Part shown: positions 24,140 through 32,030 of the stretch, one piece after another
Position numbering within the stretch: the first letter of the stretch is position 1
How the letters are laid out: each line of letters starts with the position of its first letter
From: an uncultured Sutterella sp.
GTDB taxonomy: Bacteria; Pseudomonadota; Gammaproteobacteria; Burkholderiales; Burkholderiaceae_F
Direction: 5' to 3'
Assembly (NCBI GenBank): GCA_905206365.1
Contig: CAJLHF010000018.1
Span: forward strand, 1-38,055
DNA: 38,055 nucleotides
Notes under the pieces: generated by a model
Database searches by the model: none
Told to the model about the DNA's origin: nothing
The model's input: the letters and a program-made list of their open reading frames with translations, nothing else
Translations under genes and position numbers: made by a program

Positions 24140-27100
24140 ATGTCTAAACTTCCCGCTTTCGCACACCGTCCCGACGTAGAAGGACGTCCGTACGCACGGC
24201 GTACGGCACTTGATGCCGCTCTTATTCTCGCGCTCGGATCCGCGGGCGCGCTTTCCCTTGTTCACGGCGTTGAGACTGCTCAGGCCGCTCAGAACGAGCC
24301 CTATCCCTTCGAGCGCGCGCTCGGTGTTACGGAATCGGGGACGCGTGCGGAAACGTCGCAAAACGCTCAAGGCGCAGCGCGAGCCGAGGCGCGCACGAGC
24401 GCTGCGAGCGCGGTGCTCGCCCCCGAAGCACACGCCGCGACGGGCGCCTTCACGCCCCTCACCGTGACGCTTCTTCCCGACGAAAAAGCCTGTCGCGCGC
24501 TCTGGGGCGACGACTGGTACGCAAAATGCCGCCGCTCGATCGGGCGCTCGGGTTCGCGCGTCGAAGGCATTCGGATGACGCCGGAACTCCCGGGCGTCTG
24601 GCGCGCTCAGGGCTCGTCCCTCGTCTTTACGCCCGAAAAGCCCTGGCGGCCGAATGAAACCGTTCGCATCGACCTGTCGGGCCTGACACTTCCCGCGGGC
24701 GTGCGTCTCACCGCCCGGGAGGCGACGGCAACGCTTCCTCCGCTTGCCCTCGTTTCGGACGAAAGCGCCCTCCTGATCGACCCCGATCCGAAGGGCAAGC
24801 GTTTTGCAATTTTTTCGGGGATGCTGACCACCGCCGTCGATCGAGCGGACTTCGAGCGACGTTTCGAGATCGAACGGGTGGCGGGGAATCCGAAAGCGAC
24901 GAAGGCGGACTTGCCCGAACTCGGCCGTCCTCTTTTCATCTGGGAAAAGGACGCTCCGGAAGCGTTTTACGTTCGGATTCCGATTCTGAAACTCGGGCGC
25001 GATCCCGCGGAACTTCGGGCGACGATTCCCGGGGCGGCCGCCTCCGTGCGGGCCGACGGCTCGGGCGGATGGTTGACGGCCTCGGGGACGGATGCTTCCG
25101 GGAACGCTCAATTGGCGCTCGGCCTTCCGGGCGAATCGACGCTCTTTCAGGTGACGGGCGTTTCGATTTCGAGCACGCGCGACGACAATCTCAACGACGT
25201 GTACGAAGTGCTCGTGACGACCTCGATGAACGTCACGACGGAAGCGCTCGTGCGCGCGCTGGAGGTGAAACTCCTTCCCGAAAAGCTCAACGACGACGCC
25301 GCCTCAAACACGAACTGGTCGGCGGTACCCGCTTTGGATGCGAACGTCCTCAAGCGCTCCGCCCCGTTGAAGGCGCGCTCCGCGGATGCGGCCGACGCGC
25401 CCGCCGTCGAACACCGCATCCGCTTTACGGCGCCCGCCGGGCGCTACGCCGTTCTGCGGCTTCCGGAAGGTTTTGCCGCACCGGGTACGGCGGGGCTTCG
25501 CACCGCGTGGACTGCGGCCGTGGCGTTACCCGACCCGGGAAGTCGGCTCGACTTTTTGCAGCCCGGGCATGTTCTCGCCCTCTCGGGTACGAAAACGCTC
25601 ACCTTCGCCGCCTCGGCCGTGGACGAAGTCGACTATCGGATCGTACGAGTGCGCGACGCTTTCCTCGCCTCGGCGGCCGACATGCCGCGGGCACTTACGA
25701 ATGCGGCGGCCTCCGATACCGCGGTCGACGCGCGTACGGGCACGATCGCGCTCGGTGCGCAAGGCCCTGCGGAGGGAACCCGAGAAACCCGGTTCGGTGC
25801 GATCGACTTCGCACCCTTCCTCGCCGAGCAGGGCCCGGGCCTTTACCGAGTGACGCTCGCGGGATTTGTGATTGATAAGGACGGCAAGCGCCGCGCCCGC
25901 ACGACGACCGAACGGAGCGTGCTCATTACGAATACGGGGCTCGTCGTCAAAGAAAACGCCGACCGCTCGATCGACCTTTTCGCGCTCGAACTTGATACGG
26001 GCGCTCCCGCCGCCGAGCGTACGGCGCTCCTTTTGGCCGCGAACGGGACGGTACTGCAACGGGCTGCAACCGATGCGACGGGCCGTGCGCGCTTCCGTTC
26101 CACCGCAGGGCTGGAGCGCGAAAAGCGCCCGAGCGCGATTCTTCTCAAACGCGAAGCCGACGGGAAAACGACGGACCTCGCGTGGATTTCGCTTTCCGAC
26201 TACGAAAACCTATCGAACCTCTCGCGCTTCGAGACGGCGGGGCGTGCGAGCAACGAAAATCTCGCGGCGCTCGCGTTTGCGGACCGGGGCCTCTACCGCT
26301 CGGGCGAAACCGTGCGTTTTGCGGCGATCGTCGCATCGACCGACGGGAAAGCGTTGCCCGAAAGCCTCCCCCTGAAACTGCGCGTCACCGACGGTCGCGG
26401 GCAGTTGCTTGCCGAACGCGCCCTTCGGGCGGGCAAAGAGGGGCTCGTCAACTTCGATTGGACGATCCCGAAGGATTTCGTTTCGGGGTCCGTACGGTGC
26501 GACGTGACGGTCGGGGACGGTCGCATTCTCTCGACCGCACGCGTGGCGGTCGAAGACTTCGCGCCCGAGACGCTGCGCCTTACGGTCGATACGGGCTCGT
26601 TGCCCGCAGGGTGGGTGCCCCTGGAAAACCGCGAAGCGCTTCTCTCGCTCGTACAGCGTACGGGGTCGGCCGCGGAAGGCCGTACGGTCTCGGGGACGCT
26701 CTTTGCCGCCAACGCGGGTTCGATCACGTTCCCGGGCTGGGAAGCGTACGACTTCCTCGATCCGTTGCCCGCTCCCGTCGTCGCGTACCGCGAATTCCCG
26801 ATTGCGACCGTCGAAACGGACCGCACGGGCGCGGCGCGCGCGACGCTTCCCCTCGGGGAACTCACCCCCGCCACCTACCGCGCGAACGTGCATTGGGAGG
26901 GTTTCGAACTCGAAGGCGGCCGCGCCGTGACGGAAGAGACGGCGTTTCTTGTTTCGTCTGCGCGCCTGATGGCGGGCTGGCGCTTGGTCGACACGAGCCG
27001 CACGACCGACTGGCTCGCGCAAAACGCGCCCGTCGCAATGGAAATCGCGCTCGTCGATCCGAATCTCAAACCCGCGGCGGGAACGACCCTCACGGCGCGC

Positions 27101-30100
27101 TTTGCGAAGCGCCGCAGCGTAACGGAACTCGCCGAAGACGCTTCGGGTCGCGTCACGATCCGCGAATCCTACGGAACCGTGCCCGCGGGCGAAACACAAG
27201 CCGTCACCGGAGCGAACGGGCGCGTCGTCGTGACGCTCCCGACCGCCGAAGCGGGCGACTTCCTCGTCGAGCTTGCTGCGGCGGACGGAACGTCGCTCGG
27301 CCGCATTCCCTACCACGTCGCGGCCGACACGCTCGAAGCCTCGACGGAGGAATTGCAAACGGCCGAAGTGAAGGCGGTCCTCCAAAAGAATTCCGTACGC
27401 GCGGGCGAACGCGTGAAGCTTTCCGTTCTCTCCCCCTACCGCGGCAAGGCTCTCCTGACGCTTGAAGGCGCCGAGGTCGAAGACGCCCTCTGGGCGGACG
27501 TCGAAGCGGGGGACAACACGATCGAGTGGACCGTGCCCGAAGGCGTCGCCCCGGGGCGGCACTACCTCCACGCGGCCGTGATGAAGACCGCGGCAACGGA
27601 CCCCTCGAACGCGTCGCTTTCCGACGCGCGCCTCTTGAAGGGCTACACCGAAACGGTGCTCCCCGTTTCGATCGACCGTGAACTGCGCACCGCGCAGGTC
27701 ACGATCACGACGCCCGAGCGCACGGACTCGCCTCGCTCGATTCCCGTGACGGTTGCCTCCGACCGCCCCGCCAAGGTCTTCCTCTGGGCGGTCGACGAAG
27801 GCGTTCTGGCGCTCACGAACTACGCGACGCCCGATCCGGCACGCGCCGTTCTCGACGACCGCGCGCTCGGCGTCGAAACGCGCCAACTGATCGAGCACCT
27901 GATGCCCGACGCGCCCGCGTTGCCTTCCACGCTCTCCGCCTTCGGCGGGGACTTCGAAGCGCGCGCCGCCATGGGCGCGATGACCAATCCCTTCCGCCGC
28001 ACGGGCGTCGAAACCGCCGTTTGGTGGGGCGGGCTCGTCGAGACGGGCCCCGAAGGGAAAACGTTCGACATGACGCTTCCCGAACGCTTCAACGGTCGGG
28101 TTCGGATCTTTGCGGTCGGAACGGCCGAGTCGCTCGAAGCGAAACCCGATGCGAAGTCCGAAGTTGCCGGTACCGCGGATGCGGGGCGCGCCCTCGTTGC
28201 GGCCTCCGCCGCCGCGACCGTGGCGCCGCCGCTCGCCCTCGAACCCGTTCTGCCCGCCGCGCTCTCGCCCGGCGACACCTTCCGAGGGGCGTTCCTCATA
28301 ACGCGCAGTGCGCAAGCTGAAAAGAGCCCGGCGACGCAAGAAACGGTTGAGGCCTCCGTCACGCTCGACGCGCCCGACTTCGCACCGCAACCCGCTTCGG
28401 GGACGGTGACGCTTCGCACGGGAGAAACGGAAACCTTTGCGGGCACCCTCACGGCGCCCTCGGAGCCCGGGCTCTTCACGCTGCGCGCGAACGTTGCGGC
28501 AGACAACCTCAAGACCGTTGTCGGCGAAACGATTTCGGTACGTCCTGCGACGCTCTTTGAGACGACCCGCTCGGGCGGACGGCTCGGTACGAAAAGCGCA
28601 AACGCGAAACCCTCGACGACCGGGAACGCCTCAGCGCGGCTCGATGCGAAGGGCGCGGAAATCGCCTGGCCGGGTGCGCTCTACCCGATCGAAGCCGACA
28701 CGCGTCTTTCGGTTTCGCGCCTTCCGGTGCCGCTCTTGTCGGGGTGCCTCTCCGCGTCGGCCCCCGCCCTCTGGGGGACGCTTGACGAGCGGCTCGCTGC
28801 GGCGGCGCCTTTGTTGCTTCTTGACGAAACGCTCTGGCGTGCGGCGGACGGCCCCGCCACGGCAGGCGAAGACGAAGTCGACCGACCGACGCCGCGTCCC
28901 GCTGCGAACGGGAATACGGACGCGAACACGAACGACAAGCTTCCCGCCTTTGCCGAAGAACGGGCGGCGCGCCTTGCCGCACTGCGCGCCTCGATTCGCG
29001 AACACTTGGGCGCTCGGGGTCTGAGCCCCTACCCCGGGGGCGATCCCGACGCGGCGACGAGCGCCGAAGCGTTGATGACGATGCTTGACGCGCGACGGGT
29101 CGATCCGTCCGTTGACGAGGAGATCCCCGCGCTTCGCCGTTCGCTTGAAACGTCGCTCAACGACCTTCCCGAAACGCTTGAGGATGCGCGCGACCGCGCT
29201 TACGGCCTCTGGGTCCTCACCCGCGAAGGAACGCTCGTCGCGGACAGGCTCGAAAGTCTTCGTCGCACGGTGACGGAACGCTTTGCGGGCGCCCCCGGAG
29301 ACGCGCTCTGGGTGTACCTCGCGGGAGCGGCCGACCTCATGAGGATGAAGGACGCGGCCCGGACGCTGTTGCCCGCCGAGATCGATCCGAACGCCAGCAC
29401 GACGGATCTCGCACGCATGACGACGGTGCTTGCGGAGGCGGCCGCCCGACCCGACTCCGCACTTTCCGGAAAGGCGAACGCGGCGAAACTCCTGGCGCTG
29501 GAGACTCGCCTGACCGAAGCCGCCCTCGATGCGCTTTCGCGCGACGATCTGCGACCGCTCGACGCAGCCCTCACGGTGCGCGCGCTCATGCGAAGCGGTA
29601 CGTTGGGGCATGTGCCCGAGGCCCGAGATACCGCTCCCGAGCCCGTCTGCACGAAGTGGGCCGAAGGATTCGAGCCCCGGGCCGAGACGCACCGCACGCC
29701 CTACGGCGTCACGGTGACTGCGCCGGGGTGCCTCAACTTCCGGATCGACGCAACCGAAGCGGGGGCACTTGACGGTCTCTACTGGAGTGCAATCCGCTCG
29801 GGCTTTGCGCGCGACGCGGCGCCGGGGCCCGTGCGCGAAGGCTTTGAAATCGAGCGACGTTACCTGAACGCCGCAGGCGAGGAAGCCCGAGAATTCGCGC
29901 TCGGCGAACTCGTCACGGTGGAAATCCGTCTGCGCGGCTACGGCGGTACGCGATTCGACGTGCGGGATCTCCTTCGCCAAATTGCGGTGACGGACCTCCT
30001 TCCGGGCGGCTTTACGCTTGCGGACGCTCCGGGCACGCCCGTTGAAGTCGTGACGGGCGAAGAAGCGATCTCGACCGAACGCGCCGAGGACCGCATCCGC

Positions 30101-30274
30101 TTCCTTCTTGAGCGCGTCACGAGCGAAGAGTCGATCTACGCGTACCGCGTCCGCGCGACAACGCCCGGCACCTTCCGCACGGCGCCCGCCGCGGCCGAGT
30201 CGCTCCTCACGCGTGCGGTGCGCGCGCGGGGAACGAGCGGGACGGTGACGGTTCGGGAGGACAAAACCCGCTGA
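24140..30274 (+). CDS. Bacterial alpha-2-macroglobulin (YfhM-like), thioester motif not conserved
   Basis: Periplasmic protease trap of 2044 residues, longer than E. coli YfhM (about 1650). The N-terminus has a hydrophobic signal segment (about 25-45) ending at TAQA; there is no lipobox cysteine, unlike YfhM. A chain of MG-type beta domains follows, including NLAALAFADRGLYRSGETVR (about residue 700). The core alpha-2-macroglobulin segment WWGGLVETGPEGKTFDMTLP is at about 1292-1312, and the C-terminal part resembles YfhM (VTDLLPGGF, YAYRVRATTPGTFRTAPAAA). Where YfhM has GCLEQ followed by a Pro-rich leucine stretch, this protein reads GTLDERLAAAAPLLLLDE (Thr1547 for Cys, Glu1550 for Gln), so no thioester can form there. 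A GGAGGAA site precedes the ATG at 24140. The usual partner PBP1C lies 1.8 kb downstream instead of adjacent. Confidence 0.9.
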   Translation: MSKLPAFAHRPDVEGRPYARRTALDAALILALGSAGALSLVHGVETAQAAQNEPYPFERALGVTESGTRAETSQNAQGAARAEARTSAASAVLAPEAHAATGAFTPLTVTLLPDEKACRALWGDDWYAKCRRSIGRSGSRVEGIRMTPELPGVWRAQGSSLVFTPEKPWRPNETVRIDLSGLTLPAGVRLTAREATATLPPLALVSDESALLIDPDPKGKRFAIFSGMLTTAVDRADFERRFEIERVAGNPKATKADLPELGRPLFIWEKDAPEAFYVRIPILKLGRDPAELRATIPGAAASVRADGSGGWLTASGTDASGNAQLALGLPGESTLFQVTGVSISSTRDDNLNDVYEVLVTTSMNVTTEALVRALEVKLLPEKLNDDAASNTNWSAVPALDANVLKRSAPLKARSADAADAPAVEHRIRFTAPAGRYAVLRLPEGFAAPGTAGLRTAWTAAVALPDPGSRLDFLQPGHVLALSGTKTLTFAASAVDEVDYRIVRVRDAFLASAADMPRALTNAAASDTAVDARTGTIALGAQGPAEGTRETRFGAIDFAPFLAEQGPGLYRVTLAGFVIDKDGKRRARTTTERSVLITNTGLVVKENADRSIDLFALELDTGAPAAERTALLLAANGTVLQRAATDATGRARFRSTAGLEREKRPSAILLKREADGKTTDLAWISLSDYENLSNLSRFETAGRASNENLAALAFADRGLYRSGETVRFAAIVASTDGKALPESLPLKLRVTDGRGQLLAERALRAGKEGLVNFDWTIPKDFVSGSVRCDVTVGDGRILSTARVAVEDFAPETLRLTVDTGSLPAGWVPLENREALLSLVQRTGSAAEGRTVSGTLFAANAGSITFPGWEAYDFLDPLPAPVVAYREFPIATVETDRTGAARATLPLGELTPATYRANVHWEGFELEGGRAVTEETAFLVSSARLMAGWRLVDTSRTTDWLAQNAPVAMEIALVDPNLKPAAGTTLTARFAKRRSVTELAEDASGRVTIRESYGTVPAGETQAVTGANGRVVVTLPTAEAGDFLVELAAADGTSLGRIPYHVAADTLEASTEELQTAEVKAVLQKNSVRAGERVKLSVLSPYRGKALLTLEGAEVEDALWADVEAGDNTIEWTVPEGVAPGRHYLHAAVMKTAATDPSNASLSDARLLKGYTETVLPVSIDRELRTAQVTITTPERTDSPRSIPVTVASDRPAKVFLWAVDEGVLALTNYATPDPARAVLDDRALGVETRQLIEHLMPDAPALPSTLSAFGGDFEARAAMGAMTNPFRRTGVETAVWWGGLVETGPEGKTFDMTLPERFNGRVRIFAVGTAESLEAKPDAKSEVAGTADAGRALVAASAAATVAPPLALEPVLPAALSPGDTFRGAFLITRSAQAEKSPATQETVEASVTLDAPDFAPQPASGTVTLRTGETETFAGTLTAPSEPGLFTLRANVAADNLKTVVGETISVRPATLFETTRSGGRLGTKSANAKPSTTGNASARLDAKGAEIAWPGALYPIEADTRLSVSRLPVPLLSGCLSASAPALWGTLDERLAAAAPLLLLDETLWRAADGPATAGEDEVDRPTPRPAANGNTDANTNDKLPAFAEERAARLAALRASIREHLGARGLSPYPGGDPDAATSAEALMTMLDARRVDPSVDEEIPALRRSLETSLNDLPETLEDARDRAYGLWVLTREGTLVADRLESLRRTVTERFAGAPGDALWVYLAGAADLMRMKDAARTLLPAEIDPNASTTDLARMTTVLAEAAARPDSALSGKANAAKLLALETRLTEAALDALSRDDLRPLDAALTVRALMRSGTLGHVPEARDTAPEPVCTKWAEGFEPRAETHRTPYGVTVTAPGCLNFRIDATEAGALDGLYWSAIRSGFARDAAPGPVREGFEIERRYLNAAGEEAREFALGELVTVEIRLRGYGGTRFDVRDLLRQIAVTDLLPGGFTLADAPGTPVEVVTGEEAISTERAEDRIRFLLERVTSEESIYAYRVRATTPGTFRTAPAAAESLLTRAVRARGTSGTVTVREDKTR

Positions 30275-30317
30275 CACTTGACGACCTTCCGGTATGACAA
30301 TAGCCCTACAGGGCCGA

Positions 30318-30369
30318 TACGCCTCCCGTTTGCGGACTTCGTGCGAACGGGAGGCGTACGCTTCTTTCC
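30318..30369 (+). terminator. Long hairpin after the alpha-2-macroglobulin gene, terminator-like
   Basis: TACGCCTCCCGTTTGC (30318-30333) pairs with GCGAACGGGAGGCGTA (30343-30358) in a 16-base stem with one G-T pair and a nine-base loop. The tail CGCTTCTTTCC is only moderately T-rich, so termination may be partial. Confidence 0.5.
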
Positions 30370-30398
30370 GACCACCCTCACCCGAAGGTTCAACCGAA

Positions 30399-31196
30399 AT
30401 GTCTCTCTTCCCCGAAAACTCCAACCTGTCCCGAGAGTACACCTGGGACATCTGCTACCAATTCTTCAAGCGGAACAAAAACCAACTGCTTCAGGCCGAC
30501 TGCGATGAGGAGCTGCTTCTCGATGCCTCCGTACACCTCAGCACCTACCTCGGCTTCTTCGGCATGATGCGTGGCTCGTCATTCTTGCTGAAGACCAACC
30601 CGTCGTTCTTCGTCCCGATTGTTCGCGACGTGTGGAAACGAGCCCGGGCGTCCCGCTATGCGCTCGACGCCACCCACCCCGACCATGTCAAGCCGCTCTG
30701 GGACACCCTGAGCTGCTACCTGCTCGACGCATCCGAGGATTTGCGCGAATCGACGAGGCCAATCACCCAAACGCTGATCTCGAAAATTTTGCTCGGCATG
30801 TTCGCGTGTTCGCCGGCCTACGACACATTCGTAATGAGAGGGCTTCAGGCAATCTCCTGGTGGACGGGGCTGCAAACACTGCAATCGAGCTCAGACTCCA
30901 AGATCGACGCCTGGGATAAGTTCATAAACGCGAAGGAGACCGAGGAACTTCTGAAGGAGGTCAAGCGGCAATACGCTCTTGACGAATCGACTCCGCCCTG
31001 TCGTGTCGCCGACCTCTTCCTCTGGGACTTCGGCAAGATGCTGGATCACTTGGACCAAGAGAAGCCGTCAGCTCAACCGGAGAGCACGGACAAAAAGACG
31101 AAATCTAAAGAAAAGCTTCTCTATTCCGAGAAAATCCCGAATGCGGTCAGCGCGGTGGAGATGGTCCGGGCTTTCCGCGACTCGCAAAAAGCCTGA
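30399..31196 (+). CDS. Uncharacterised protein, probably acquired
   Basis: Protein of 265 residues that I cannot name. It is soluble and mostly helical by composition, with a conspicuous segment HLSTYLGFFGMMRGSSFLL (about residues 47-65) that looks like a family motif; I have an impression of similar YLxxxGMxRGSSFL segments in uncharacterised proteins of other gut bacteria, but cannot confirm it. The C-terminal part contains a Lys/Ser-rich stretch (TDKKTKSKEK) and then a short helix. Base composition and codon choice are clearly less GC-rich than in the flanking genes. An AAGG site lies about ten bases before the ATG and a strong terminator follows, so it is a self-contained unit, inserted between the alpha-2-macroglobulin and PBP1C genes that normally adjoin. 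Confidence 0.75.
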   Translation: MSLFPENSNLSREYTWDICYQFFKRNKNQLLQADCDEELLLDASVHLSTYLGFFGMMRGSSFLLKTNPSFFVPIVRDVWKRARASRYALDATHPDHVKPLWDTLSCYLLDASEDLRESTRPITQTLISKILLGMFACSPAYDTFVMRGLQAISWWTGLQTLQSSSDSKIDAWDKFINAKETEELLKEVKRQYALDESTPPCRVADLFLWDFGKMLDHLDQEKPSAQPESTDKKTKSKEKLLYSEKIPNAVSAVEMVRAFRDSQKA

Positions 31197-31233
31197 GCGG
31201 CGGGCCCCGGTGCTACCGCCCTGAAACGAAAAG

Positions 31234-31271
31234 ACCCCGACCGTCTTTCGAGGACGACGGTCGGGGTTTTT
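31234..31271. terminator. Strong intrinsic terminator after the orphan gene
   Basis: ACCCCGACCGTC and GACGGTCGGGGT form a perfect 12-base stem with a ten-base loop and TTTTT on the plus strand; the minus strand also has a T-rich run (CTTTTCGTTTC), so it may serve the converging aconitase remnant too. Confidence 0.85.
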
Positions 31272-31306
31272 CAAGGAGAACCTCGGGCGAACGTTCGTAG
31301 GCTTCG

Positions 31307-31336
31307 CCGCAGCCGCATCAAGCCTTGCGGCTGCGG
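31307..31336. repeat. GC-rich inverted repeat downstream of the aconitase remnant
   Basis: CCGCAGCCGCA and TGCGGCTGCGG form a perfect 11-base stem around an eight-base loop. There is no T run on either side, so it is not a classical terminator; it may be an mRNA-end structure of the former aconitase transcript. Confidence 0.5.
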
Positions 31337-31369
31337 ACGAAGTCTTCCGTCGTTCACTCGGAAGTCGGT

Positions 31370-31801
31370 TTAGCCCTTCGTGACGGCGTTCAGAGCGGAA
31401 CCCGCACGGAACCACGTGAGCTGCTTTTCGTTGTAGGAATGCTGCGCTACGAAGCGTTCCTTCGAGCCGTCCTCATGGGTGAGCTCGATCGTGACGTGAC
31501 GACCCGGGGCGAGATCCTTGAGGTCGAGGACCGAGATGCGGTCCTTTTCGCGAATCTTGCCGTAGTCGGCGGGGTTGACGAACGTGAGCGCCAAGATGCC
31601 CTGCTTCTTGAGATTCGACTCGTGGATGCGGACGAGGTCCTTCGCGAGCACCACGGAGACGTTTCGATAGCGGGATTCCATGGCGGCGTATTCGCGGCTC
31701 GAACCTTCGCCGTAGTTGTCGTCGCCGACGATGACGGAATGGACGCCGTGGTTCTTGTACCAGTGCACGACCTTCGCGGCACCGACGACCGCTTCCCGTC
31801 G
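31370..31801 (-). pseudogene. C-terminal remnant of aconitate hydratase
   Basis: About 143 residues of the swivel domain of an aconitase, with VIVGDDNYGEGSSREYAAME, VRIHESNLKKQGILALTFVN, ADYGKIREKD and the C-terminal NEKQLTWFRAGSALN. The last stretch resembles mitochondrial-type aconitases rather than AcnB. The natural stop is present, but the remaining roughly 600 residues, including the iron-sulphur cluster cysteines, are missing: upstream of about 31801 the frame loses all resemblance. The isolated swivel domain could not catalyse citrate isomerisation. The about 230 bases between it and PBP1C (31802-32030) hold no gene I can recognise. Confidence 0.8.
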
Positions 31802-32030
31802 AAAGCCATACGGGGCGCCTCACGTTCGAGCGCGGCGGTGCGGGAGAGCCTCTCGGCGCGCGTGGCGATTCCGGTTGCGAAGACGTCCGATCCGTCCCGT
31901 CCGTCCGAAGTCGGATAATTCCGCGTCGGACCTCGACACGCGTCGGGCTTTCGGTCGACAATGGCTCAAGCGTCAACGCCCGCTCTGAGGACAGTTGCGT
32001 TTCGAGCTCCACCTATTCGCCCGTCCCCCC

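Noticed and set aside
28742..28753. GCLSA (C1536) as the alpha-2-macroglobulin thioester site
   Set aside because: Cys and Leu match, but the essential Gln is absent, and the following Pro-Leu-rich stretch aligns better with GTLDE eleven residues later.
31802..32030. Possible C-terminal piece of another plus-strand gene before PBP1C
   Set aside because: An open frame ends near 31918, but its Ser/Arg-rich translation resembles nothing I know.
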